NCBI GenBank assembly: GCA_027924585.1
Contig: BSBM01000645.1
Coordinates: 294,976 to 358,975, forward strand
Direction: 5' to 3'
DNA: 64,000 nucleotides
Source of the DNA: Larix kaempferi
Lineage: Eukaryota; Streptophyta; Pinopsida; Pinales; Pinaceae
The translations under genes were made by a program, and so were the position numbers. The notes under the pieces were generated by a model that was not told where the DNA came from, made no database searches, and worked only from the letters and a program-made list of their open reading frames with translations. Of this stretch, positions 11,820 to 22,737 are shown in pieces. The first letter of the stretch is position 1. Each line of letters starts with the position of its first letter.

Positions 11820-12640
11820 GCATCACCCTTGAACACATGTTCTAAAAGGAATCCGTAGACAGTTGTCTCCGAGAAAGAAGAGGGATTGCATCATCCTTGG
11901 ACTTCAGTCCCAGAATTGATCCATAGACATATGTATCCAAGAAAGAAGAGGGATTAAATCATCCCTGGAATTCAGTCCCAGAATTGATCGGTAGACATAT
12001 GTCTCCGAGAAAGAAGAGGGATTGCATCATCCCTGGACTTCGGTCTAAGAATTGATCCATAAATAGATGTCTCCGAGAAATAAGAGAGATTGCATAATCC
12101 CTGGACTTCGGTCACAGAATTGATCTGTAGACATATGTCTCCGAAAAGGAAGAGGGATCGCATCATCCCTGGACTTCGTTCCTAGAATTGATCCATACAT
12201 ATGTCTCCAATAAAGAAGAGGGATTGCATCATCCCTGGACTTCGGTCCCAGAATTGATCCATAGACATATGTCTCCGAGAAAGAAGAGGGATTGCATCAT
12301 TCGTGGACTTTGGTCCCAGAATTGATCTGTAGACATATGTCTCCAAGAAAGAAGAGGGATTGCATCATCCCTGGACTTCGGTCCCAGAATTGATTCATAG
12401 ATAGATGTCTCTGAGAATGTGGGGATTGTATCATCCCCGAACTTCGGTTCCAGAATTGATCCATAGACAGATCTCTCCGAGAATGTGGGGATTGTATCAT
12501 CCCTAAACGACGGTCCCAGAATTGATCTGTAGACAAATGTCTCCGAGAATGAGGGGATTGTATCATCCCTGGACTTCAGTCCCATAATTGATCCGTAGAC
12601 ATTTGTCTCTGAGAATTGATGATAGGACTACATCATCCCT
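11820..12640 (+). repeat. E1 3' array of about 68-bp units encoding three hairpins
   Basis: About 11 units lie between the pol stop and the polypurine tract. Each contains GGGAT-TGCATC-ATCCC, GGAC-TTCG-GTCC and AGACA-TA-TGTCT. Later units change to GGGGAT...ATCCCC and GAAC-TTCG-GTTC, keeping the pairing. The array degenerates at both ends; near 11840 a GAAC-ACAT-GTTC variant is seen. Confidence 0.85.
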
Positions 12641-12834
12641 GGAAATTTGGTTAAAAATATACGTGATACGATTACATCGTCCTTGGAATCATGTCCTAAA
12701 GAGATAAGGACTGATCATCCTGGAAGTATATCTAGATTGTATCGTCCATAGACATGAGACTTGTCTAAAATTGATAAGGATTGATCATCCTGAAATTGGA
12801 TCATGTGTATTGTATATTATGCTACTATGACGAT

Positions 12835-12985
12835 GTCAATGATCGAGATGATCCAGATGCTGTAAATCGAGATGATCCAGATGCTGTAGATCGAGATGAT
12901 CCAGATGCTATAGATCAAGATGATCTAGATGATGTAGATCGAGATGATTCGGATATTGTAGACCGAGAGATCCAAATGTTGATGC
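12835..12985 (+). repeat. E1 24-bp tandem array
   Basis: About six copies of a 24-bp unit of the form GATGATCCAGATGCTGTAGA plus TCGA. It resembles the 23-bp array near the 3' LTR of E3 when that is read on the minus strand. The Asp-rich short frame across it is a by-product. Confidence 0.8.
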
Positions 12986-13190
12986 TGTAGATGTTCGAGT
13001 ACTGCAAAAGATGAAGACTCATTACTAAAGATGTTCATGTTGCAGTATTGAAGATCTTGAAGATGTTCCAGTAACTATTTGAGTTACTGATGATGTATAA
13101 AGAAAGCTTCCAATGATTTATAGATGTATCATGTACCATGTAGTTGATAACTCCTTGCTCTTGCAGATGTTGTTATAATATCCTTCTCGT

Positions 13191-13200
13191 TAAGGGGGAG
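13191..13200 (+). other. Polypurine tract of E1
   Basis: TAAGGGGGAG lies immediately before the 3' LTR start. This is the usual primer for plus-strand synthesis. The same sequence is found next to the 3' LTR of E3. Confidence 0.85.
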
Positions 13201-13699
13201 TGTTGAAATATTATAACTTCAAAGAATATTATACTTGTATTTTATTATTCCAGAGATGGTACATTCCTCTATGGTGACCCTATTGTATATCCGGAGATGT
13301 TTATTCCTCCGAGAGAGTGTGGTAACTAGGGTTATTAGATATCCCATGTGAGGTCGGCCCTGAGTTTATTATTTGGGGGTTATTATACTCTCTTGGAAAA
13401 GGTCGGTCCCATTAGGGTAAAAGGTCAATCGAGAAACAAGTATAAGTTGACGAGATTGTTCCTCACTTATCTCATTCATTCATCCACTTGGGAGTAGCGC
13501 ACGAGTGAGAGAGAGGTCTGCATAGGAGGAGAAGGAACTCTAGTCTTGGACTACATCTTGTATTTGGTTGATTATCTATATTGAGGAAAGGTTTGTTCGG
13601 TTTTCTACCCCATGAGGGTTTCCCAGGGTAAATCTTTGTCTATCTTGTGATTGTGTTTCTTTTAGTGATCTTGCTAGTCAAATTAAGCTAAACTTAACA
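13201..13699 (+). repeat. 3' LTR of E1
   Basis: 499 bp, TGTTGAAATATT to AACTTAACA, followed by the target duplication ctaaa. It is collinear with 6695-7193. Confidence 0.93.
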
Positions 13700-13737
13700 C
13701 TAAATCTTTTCTATTTCCATTTGAAGTACTCTTTAAT

Positions 13738-16700
13738 ATGTCTCACCACACTAAGATTGAGGATAAGCTTGAAGGGGCTGATAAATTCGGAGCATGGAAG
13801 TATAGGATTGGGTTAATCCTAGAAGAAAATGAATTGGATACTTACATAAGTCAAGAGGTCCCTGTACCAGAGGGAGAAGAGGCTAAGGACTTGCATAAGA
13901 AGAACTTGGTCAAGAAAAAGAGGATCATCGCTGGTTCTATCAAAGACCACCTCATACCACATGTGTCATATCTAAAGACACCCAAGGAGATTTTTGATTC
14001 CCTAACCAAGCTATTTGAAGGGAAGAACATAAATTGGAAGATGACTTTGCGGAACCAATTGAAAGGGGTAAAGCTTTAGAATGGAGAGACCATTCAATCC
14101 TATTTCTCTAAGGTCTCTCAGATCGAGGAACAACTCAAAGTTGTGGATGAAGTAGTGGATAATGGTGAAGTAGTTATGACCACTTTAAATGGCCTAACTA
14201 GGTCATGGGACTCCTTCATCCAAGGAATCTGTGCAAGAAGAAAACTGATCTCCTTCAGTAGGATGTGGGAAGAATGCTCTCAAGAAGAAGCTAGGCTTCT
14301 AGCCCAAGAAGAAAAGATGGGGAATGAAGATCAAGCTCTCATATCACATGCCAAGAAAGGAAAATTCAAGAAGGAGAAATCTCATAGGAAATCTTCTCAC
14401 TATACACATAGGGAGAACCCTAAGAATACCTCCCATGATAGATGTTTCACATGTAATGAGAAGGGACACTTTGCTCGAGATTGTCCAAAGAACAAAAGAG
14501 ATTCCAATATGAACAAGAAGAAGGGAAATAAGAAAAAATATCATGCTCATGCTACTGACGATGATGCACCTCCCAAGAAGAAGGATAAAGTAGAAAGTGA
14601 TGACTCATCAAGTGAGGATGAATATGTTCTAATCTCTGTTCTCATAGGTACTATCTCTCATGGATGTAATGATTGGCTTATTGATAGTGGGGATTCCAAA
14701 CACATGACTGGGTTTAAACAATCTTTTGCAAATCTATCTGAACATGAGTCACCCCACAAGGTGGAACTTGGGGATGACTATCAATATCCTATCAAAGGAA
14801 GTGGTGAAGCCTCCTACAACCTAGACTCTAGAAAGTCTTTGAATATGAAGGATGTTCTATATGTATTTGGGCTCAAGAAGAACCTACTCTCCATATATGC
14901 ATTGGATGCAAAAGGCATGAGGGTTTCATTTGTAAATGGCCAAGTCCTAAGGTGGCAAAAGGGTAAAACTATAGATGATGCAGTAGTGATTGGAGAGCAA
15001 GAGGGAGGATTGTACAAATTGAAGGGAAAACCTGAACATGCCATGGTACATGAATCCATGGAGCCAAGTGAACTTTGGCATAGAAGGCTTGCACATGTGC
15101 ACTACAGAGCACTACCAATTGCAAGTAAAGCTGTAGAGGGTCTTCCTAAAATCAAGACAAATCATGAAGGTGTTTGCAAAGGTTGTGAAAAAGGAAAGAA
15201 CATTAAGAATGCATTTCCAAGCAGTGAAAGCAAAGCTAAAGGGATCTTGGAAATTATTTACTCTGATGTATGCAATCCAATGTCATCTAGTTCTCTGAGT
15301 GGGTATGTATACTATGTCTATTTCATTGATGATTTATCTAGGAATACTTGGGTTTACTTCTTGAAGAACAAAGATGAAGTGTTTGATAAGTTCAAGGAAT
15401 TCAAAGCCTTGATGGAAAATCAAATTGATAAGAAGATCAAGACATTCAGATCTGAGAATGGCAGAGAACTCACTTCAAGTGAGTTCGAGAAGTTATGCAG
15501 TGATTTAGAGATTAAGAGAGAGTTGACTGCTCCCTACAATCCACAATAGAATGGGGTTGCAGAAAGAAAGAATAGAACAATCATGGAAGCAACACGGGAT
15601 ATGTTGCATGACTAGGATCTGCTTATGCATCTATGGGAAGAAACAGCTAGGACAACTGTGTCTGTGCAGAACATAACACCTCATAAGACACTGGACAACA
15701 AGATACCAGAAGAAGCACTCTCTAGTAAGAAACTTGAAGCCAGCTATCTCAGAATATTTGGTTGTTAAGTATATACACATGTTCCAAAAGAAAAGAGGAC
15801 AAAGCTAGATCCTTCAGGAAAGAAGGGTATCTTTGTGGGGTATAGTGAAAGCTCGAAGGCTTACAAAATATACTTTCCATGGTTCAAGAAGATTGATGTC
15901 AGCAGGGATGTAACATTTGATGTAAACTTGGCCTTCATCAAGTCAAGGAAGACACCTGTTGAAGATCATGAAGAACCAAGGGAAACTAGATTTCAAGACA
16001 CTACCATAACTGAAACAATTCCAGATGCAGATCATCAAATGGAAGATCCGTAAGAACCTGTAGATCCACCCCGTGAGAAGAACTATCACAATAGGAAACC
16101 TACACGGGCTAGAGAGCTCATTCAAGATGCAGAAAGGTATGGCATTCCAGAAGAAGAACACAAATAAAGGAAGAGGACTAGATCTCATACCAGCTATGTT
16201 GCCTTACTCTGTGATATTATGAACAAAGAACCTTCCAGGTATGAAAAAGCAGCGGAAAAGAAAGAATGGAAGGATGCCATGGTCGAGGAATACCATTCAA
16301 TCATGAAGAATGATGTTTGGGATGTAGTCCCAAGAACTGAAGGGAAGTCTATTGTGACTTCCAAGTGGATCTCCAGGATCAAGCATGCTGCAGATGTCAA
16401 CATAGAGAACTACAAAACGAGATTTGTATCTCGTGGCTTTTCCCAAAAAGAGGGAATAGACTATGAAGAAAGTTTTGCTTCTGTAGCCAGGTACACTTCC
16501 ATTAGATCAGTACTTTCCCTCGCTGCAATGATGAAATGGAATATACACCAAATGGATGTCAAGACATCTTTCTTGAATTTTGTAGTCAAGGAGGAAGTGT
16601 ATGTGGAGAAGCCACTTGGTTTTAAGACAAATGACAGAGAGTCATATGTGTGCAGATTGAAGAAAGCCTTGTATGGCTTGAAGCAATATCCTAGGACTTG

Positions 16701-17772
16701 GTATGGTAGGATAGACAGCTTTCTATCCACTTTGGGCTTTACCAAGAGTAAAGTGGATTCCAACCTTTACTACAAGGTTGCGGAAGGAAATCCCATGATA
16801 CTACTTCTGTATGTGGATGACCTATTTGTTACAGGTGAGGATGGATTGATTGCCGATACCAAGAGGAAGCTTGTTGTTGAGTTCGAGATGAAGGAATTGG
16901 GTATGATGCACTATTTTCTAGGCATGGAGGTGTGGCAGAGTGCAGATGGGATCTTCTTTGGAGAAGGGAAGTATGCAGTAGAGATCCTGAAGAGGTTTGG
17001 GATGATGGTCTGCAATGCCATGGCCACACCTATGGCATCAAACCTAAAGCTTCTGTGTGATGCTTCATCTGATCCAATTGATTTCACTGTGTATTGTCAG
17101 ATGAATGGGTCCTTGATGTACCTAACAAACACTAGACCAGATATTTTCTTTGTAGTGAACACATTGAGACAGTTCCCAACAGACCCCAGAGGTGTTCACC
17201 TGGTTGCTGTAAAGCATATTCTGAGGTACCTGAAGGGTACAATTAATTATGGGCTCAGGTATGATGCGAATCAAAAGTTTAACCTACAGGGTTATGTTGA
17301 TTCGTACTGGGCAGGCAGTGCTGCAGATAAGAAGAGCACTTTTGGGTGTTGCTTTAGTATGTGATTAGGTGTGATCTCTTGGTTTAGCATGAAGTAGTCC
17401 TGCGTAGCACTGAGTATAGTTGAAGCAAAGTATGTTGCAGCTTGTTCGGCTAGTTGTGAGGCAGTATGGTTTAGGAAGCTACTGTCTGAGTTATTTGATC
17501 TCCCGTTGGAGGCTACCAGTATCTTTTGTGAGAACTAGAGTTGTGTGAATTTGTGTGAGAACCCAGTGTTCCACGACAACTTGAAGCACATTGAGATCAA
17601 ATATCACTATATCAGGGATATGGTGTAGAGAAGAGTAGTGAAGCTCCTATATGTTGCGATGGATGAGCAGGTTGCAGATGTATTAACGAAACCACTAGCT
17701 ATAGTGAAGTTAGAGTACTTCAGAGAGAGGCTTGGTGTTGTTTAGATTGACGACACTTCGAGGAAGAAGTGA
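13738..17772 (+). pseudogene. E2 Gag-Pol polyprotein (Ty1/copia), broken by in-frame stops
   Basis: One 1345-codon frame runs from ATG 13738 to TGA 17770-17772 without a frameshift. Gag comes first, with zinc knuckle CFTCNEKGHFARDC (14443-14484). Next are protease WLIDSGDSKHMTG (Asp replaces the usual Ala after DSG), the integrase zinc-binding region from LWHRRLAH, and the integrase core to PYNPQ at 15546. Reverse transcriptase follows with YVDD (16810-16821), then RNase H to about 17700. About eleven stops are seen: 14077, 15547, 15613, 15766, 16051, 16165, 17362, 17395, 17536, 17626 and 17743. At least seven replace an expected glutamine (CAG to TAG or CAA to TAA). E1 and E2 are diverged members of one broad copia lineage. 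Confidence 0.92.
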
Positions 17773-17849
17773 TGGACATATTTGTTGGAGCTATTCCAAG
17801 CATGGTGAGAGGAGGATCCTTCCCATGGCTATGGATGTAAGCATTGGAT

Positions 17850-18124
17850 GATGAGCATCAGAATGATGCTCCAGTTTACTTCTCTATGTATGCATCATGT
17901 TGGATGCTTGATATGATCAGTTGGATCATGTAGTTATGTATGCATCATCTTGGATGCATGATATGTATCAGGTGAATATATTATATGATCAGGTGGATCA
18001 TGTATGATGATATGTATCAGCCGGATACATTATATGATCAAGTGGATCATGTATGATGATATGTATTAGGTGGATACATTATATGATCAGGTGGATCATG
18101 TATGATGATATGTATTAGGTGGAT
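17850..18124 (+). repeat. E2 3' hairpin array, left part (about 49-bp units)
   Basis: The units carry two short inverted repeats with a shared loop: ATGATC-AGGTG-GATCAT and ATGTATC-AGGTG-GATACAT. Earlier variants have other stems, for example GAGCATC-AGAAT-GATGCTC near 17853 and ATGCATC-ATCTTG-GATGCAT near 17938. E3 inserted inside this array. Confidence 0.9.
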
Positions 18125-18730
18125 TGTTAAGATTTAATATGCTAAGACAGAAAATAGCAGCATTACATTCCATTTCACAATAATAGCATATACAGGATCA
18201 TTGAAGAAACAACAAGCACAGCATAAACACAAGAGACAGAGATTTATCCTGGGAAACCCTCATGGGGTAGAAAACCCAGCAAAGCTTCCTCAATATAGAT
18301 GACCAGCAATATACAAAGATGAAACCCTAAGACATGATCTCCTCCTCCACAATAGCAGACCTCTCCTCCACAAGTGCGCTATCCTCAAGTGAGCGAATGT
18401 GTATCAAATGAGGAACACACCTCCTCTATTTATACACTACTCTGATATGTATTTTACACAAGTACACATAGGCTCGTATTTAACCATTAGGTTAAATACC
18501 CCATTATAACTGACTGGGACGACCCCTCTAGGGTGGTCTAATAACCCTTTGACCCACATAACACATTTAGGGACGACCCCCACTAGGGAAGTATAATAAC
18601 CCGAGTTACCACATTCTGACGGAGGAATAAACATCTCCGGATATACAATAAGATCTTCACGGATGAATGAAACATCTTCGAAAGGATAAAGTACAAATAT
18701 AATATTCTTTGAAGTTACAATATCTCAACA
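18125..18730 (-). repeat. 3' LTR of E3
   Basis: Plus-strand ends are TGTTAAGATTT and ATCTCAACA. On the minus strand a TATAAATA box lies at 18434-18427, followed by GAGGAGGTGTG. Confidence 0.92.
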
Positions 18731-18745
18731 CTCCCCCTTAACGAG
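18731..18745 (-). other. Polypurine tract of E3
   Basis: On the minus strand it reads CTCGTTAAGGGGGAG directly before the 3' LTR, the same as in E1. Confidence 0.85.
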
Positions 18746-18889
18746 AAGGATATTATAACAACATCTGCACGAGCAAGGAGTCATCAACATCATACATGAT
18801 AGATCTATAAATCATTGGAAGCTTTCTTCAATTTGTCTTCATCAGTAACTCAAACAGTTACTGGTACATCAATGTCAACATCAACATCA

Positions 18890-19135
18890 ACATTATGATC
18901 ATCAGCATCGTAATCACACGATCAGCAGCATCGTCATCACACGATCAACATCATCGTCATCACACGATCAGCAACATCGTCATCACACGATCAACAACAT
19001 CGTCCTCACACGATCATCAACATCGTCATCACACGATCATCAGTATCGTCATCACACGATCAGCAGCATCATCATCACATGATCAGCAGCATCGTCATCA
19101 CACGATCAGCAGCATCGTCATCACATGATCATCAG
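18890..19135 (-). repeat. E3 23-bp tandem array
   Basis: About ten copies. On the plus strand each unit contains ACGAT-CAGCAGC-ATCGT, a 5-bp inverted repeat. The 77-aa His/Ser frame across it rotates through three phases, as expected for a 23-bp period, and is not a gene. Confidence 0.85.
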
Positions 19136-19400
19136 CAGTACAAGTATTCATGCCAATACAAGTGACCATATCAACAATATGAGTATCCTACCGACTCAAG
19201 TAGCCACATCATCAATACAAGTATCCTACCGATACAAGTAACAACATCATCAATACAAGTATCCTACCGATACAAGTAACCACATCATCAATACAAGTAT
19301 CCTACCGATACAAGTAACCACATCATCAATACAAGTATCCTACCGATACAAGTAACCACATCATCAATACAAGTATCCTACCGATACAAGTAACCACATC
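19136..19400 (-). repeat. E3 38-bp tandem array
   Basis: About six units. Most contain GTATC-CTACC-GATAC. The first copies have GTATT-CATGCC-AATAC and GAGT...ACTC, so the stem is kept while the bases change. Confidence 0.85.
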
Positions 19401-19467
19401 AAAAATCACTTTCTCGGAGACCATACGTCTACGGATCAATTCAGGGACCTAAGTCCGGGGATGATAC
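19401..19467 (-). repeat. Last 66-bp unit of the E3 array, cut by E4
   Basis: It has the same unit as 33593-34020 (CTACGGATCAATTCAGGGAC). E4 landed here; the array resumes at 33589 after the duplicated gatac. Confidence 0.88.
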
Positions 19468-20790
19468 TGTTAAGTCAGTAAATTTTTCTTCATTTTTCTA
19501 GTTATTTTCTCCAACTTTGATTTGTTTTTGAATCTACCTTAGTTAGTTTTTGGTTTTCATTTTTAGTTTTTGTCTTCTTAGAAGCTTTATGAATGATTGA
19601 ATAGGTTTTGAGTCCAGTCTTTTTCACATTTTATTTGATTTTGGTGATTTTTTATATTGTAAAGGGGGTCAATGAGAGTCATATGTTCAAAGGAAAAATC
19701 ATTAATGGCTTTAGAGAATGGTTGAACTTATCTCTTAAACCAAATAGCTGCCAGAATCTCCGACAAATTAGCAAAAAGTTAGAAAAATGCTAAATTTTGG
19801 TCTAAAAGATATTCTTGTAGTGCTACGCCAAAGTTTAACAAAGAGCGCGCTACAGGAATATCGTGGCTTGAGTTTTTTGCAATTTTCGATCTGTTTTCAA
19901 TCATGATGCAGAATGGGAGTGTCTAATCGCCTTGTGTGAGTGTTTTAACACGTGTTTGCAGCAATTTGAGCATGATTTTTGTTGGTTGCTAATCACGAAG
20001 ACAAACGAGTTCATCATTGCATGGTATGCGGGATCAGTTGCACAGAAGCCAGCAAATTCCGGTTTAGCTGTCAGTTTTCTCTTGTTACACGCATCATTGC
20101 AGGAGAAGTAGTGTTTGTGAAGGAGATTTCACTGTTGAACGGTGGATTGCGTCGTTGTGGAAAGGAGACAGGTGTGTTCCATCGCCAGCGAAAATTAGGG
20201 CTTTTTGATTCATTCACCAGTGGCTAAAGAAACGACATGAGGACACCTGTGCTCGAAGGAGAACATCATTGACACCCCAATTTGAATACATTAAGTCACA
20301 ATGGACGATTAATTGACAGGTATTCCGTTATAACCCTTATAGCTGGAAAATTTGGGTTTTTTGTCTCTGCGCGATTTTCTGGAAAAATTGGTTGCTGAGG
20401 AGGATATAATAGATTGTAAAATGAGGAATTCGCCACAGCAATAGTTATCTGAAGCCCGTCAGGAGAAGTGTGCACGAATTTTTCCCTCATGACCTAATGT
20501 CATTAAACACCAGAACATACAGAATAGGGCGTCGAAAAGACTCACAGAGATATCTGTAGTACTCAATTTTTACACAGAAGGGAGTTTGCTAGTTGGTACA
20601 GGTGTTACACAGCAGGGGTCTGTTAATTTGTGCAAGTGGTTTAAATATCACTGAAAATTGTTATAACCTATAAAACTACTTGCTCAGAAAACATTGATTT
20701 AAAGGAATGTCCAGGAGTGTCCAGAAAACAGCTTATAAAATATTTTTGAAACCTGAAACTAGACTGTGCTTGTTCCCTGAAAAGAAGGAT

Positions 20791-22737
20791 ATGGGAAAAA
20801 GTAGCAAAAGTGGTAAGATTAACAGGGCTGAGCCCACAGACTTGACATGGATTCAGAAACTTTCAGATTGTGCAGAGCTGTTCCAATAGGCATGCTGGTT
20901 GAAATTTTTCAAAAGAATAGATGGTTTCAATGCTCAAGTGTCCTGCAATTTTGCTAAAGGACTTAAAAATGAGATGATTATAATGGATCCTTTGAGATTC
21001 AAATTGACTGTGGAATTAATATCAGAAGCCACTGAGATTAGTAATGAGGGTGAGCACTGGTTTAAAAAGTCTCCTTTCGAGTTTGATCCTCAAAGATACT
21101 TATTACCTAATGTTATTCCTGACTGGAACAAAGGTATTCTCATACATAATTTCAGGAAGGAGTGGATTGAACCTATAAGGATTCTTCAGAGTTATGTGAC
21201 TTGTGAAGGAAGATATTCATTAGTGTTCAAATATCATCTCAGGTTCCTACAACACATGGCAGGGGTTTCTAAAATGAATTTGCCATTCTTTTTCTTTAAA
21301 AGCCTGCAGAAAATGTCAAGCAAAATAAAACAGCATGATGATCACACTTCTCAATCACTTTTTCATCATGGTCTCATTAAGCTAATCATCACTACAGTAT
21401 TGCAGCATGAGGAAAAAACTTGGGACTTCTTTTCATTTTGGTCAGGGGTTCATCCTAAAGGTGAAGATCAACAACTCAAAAGACGAACTGACAAGGGAAA
21501 GGTAATGATTCAAAAGTTAGGTCATTCAGTCAAACCTGCAAATAAAAAAGACATTAAAATTAAGAAGGGAACAAAACAGGTAGCAGATAAAGGACAGAAT
21601 GACAGTCAGCTTCAAGAAATTCCAGATCACAGTAAAGTCAAGTTCTCATTATTTGAAGACAAAAAGGAATTGCTTGAAAAGAAGCCACCACCTATAGCAG
21701 ATTCTCAAGAAGAGAAGAAAGTTGATGTCAAAGTGATTCCTGTAGCTAAAGAAGAAGTCCATAATCAGCCAAGAAGCCCCATCACAGTCCTCTCAGATGA
21801 TGAGGGGTATATGTTGGAAGAAGAGCAGTTTATTCCTGAGAATGAGGTTAAAACTGAGATTAAAGAAAATCAAGTTATAGAGGATAAAACCACAAAGCCT
21901 AAGAAGAAAATCAAAAAGCTGGAAGTGGTAGAGTTAGCATCTATACAACACCAAGGGAAGGAATTAAAAATGATGGGAGAGGCAGCTACATTCTGGAGAC
22001 CTAAAACTAGGTCGAAAAACAAATTAAGGTTAAATATGAAAAAGCTATTAAATCCAAAATTGAAGGCTGATAAGGTAACTATATCTGATGAAGAGCCCAT
22101 AGAAGAGGAGAAATCAAAGAAAGATGAATTGCAGTCAGATAAGAGAGAGGAGATTATGTCAGTAAAAGTAACATGTGAAGAAAGCTCTAAGTCCATCATT
22201 GAAGATAATTCTGGAAAATTGTTGACAGAGAAGATTAGATCAAGACAGGTAACAAATGTTTCAAACCCCACCAGTGAAGATACTGCTGAGAAGCCATTGA
22301 CAGGAGAAGCAATTTTTAAGAAGTTTGACATGTTTTGCAAACCTAATGAGGAGCAAGATGCTGCAATAGAGAAATTGGTTAATTCTGATAAGGAGAATTT
22401 AAAGAAGACTGTCAAACAGTATAAGCATCAAATGAATTACATGCAGGGAGTTAATGATGGTCTAATGATGGCAAATAGAAGATTAAGAGAAGATCTTCAG
22501 GATGTTCATGACAATTTTTAGGAGTTAATGGTTGATGCAAAGGAAGCACTCAGGAGGAAAAGGGCTGCTGACAGGCACTGTTCAGAACTGGAAAAGACAG
22601 TTGAAACCTTGCAGCATGAAAATGAACACCTTAAGAAAAGAATATCCGAGCTAGAGAAGAAGCATAAAAGAATGAAGACAAGATCCTCAAGTCCAGATGG
22701 CATATCTTTGCTTGTAGAAGCATCGAAAGAGATATGA
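20791..22737 (+). pseudogene. Coding frame inside the 5' LTR of E4, function unknown
   Basis: The frame opens at ATG 20791 (an in-frame ATG also lies at 20707) and ends at TGA 22735-22737, 649 codons. It is interrupted by TAG at 20887 and at 22519. The N-terminal half (about 20900-21430) looks globular, with motifs EHWFKKSPFEFDP, YVTCEGRYSLVFKYHL and LPFFFFKSLQKMS. I recall similar proteins encoded in plant Ty3/gypsy elements, without a known role. The middle (about 21460-22240) is Lys/Glu-rich and probably disordered. The last part (about 22340-22690) has heptad-like Leu/Ile spacing typical of a coiled coil. The first TAG is shared with the 3' LTR copy, so it predates insertion. The second is private to this copy (CAG in the other LTR). 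Confidence 0.75.

Larger units (their letters stand above)
6695..13699 (+). mobile_element. E1: complete Ty1/copia element nested in E2
   Basis: The element is 7005 bp with two 499-bp LTRs. The target duplication ctaaa lies at 6690-6694 and 13700-13704. All parts are present: LTR, Met-tRNA primer site, leader, gag-pol in one frame, 3' tandem arrays, polypurine tract, LTR. By eye the LTRs differ at about 32 of 499 positions (about 6%). E1 is therefore clearly older than E3 and E4. Confidence 0.95.

Noticed and set aside
9492-15549. Programmed stop read-through between integrase and RT in E1 and E2
   Set aside because: Many other Gln-to-stop changes in the same frames point to decay; no read-through context is evident. 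Kept only as a low-interest finding.
18890-19400. CRISPR-like look of regularly spaced short repeats (also 11820-12640 and 33589-34560)
   Set aside because: Units are directly adjacent and repeat over their full length without unique spacers, in a plant retrotransposon.
21870-22415. 181-aa minus-strand frame opposite the LTR gene (and 156 aa at 32049-32519)
   Set aside because: Shadow of the Lys/Glu-rich sense gene; Ser/Phe-rich and without motifs.
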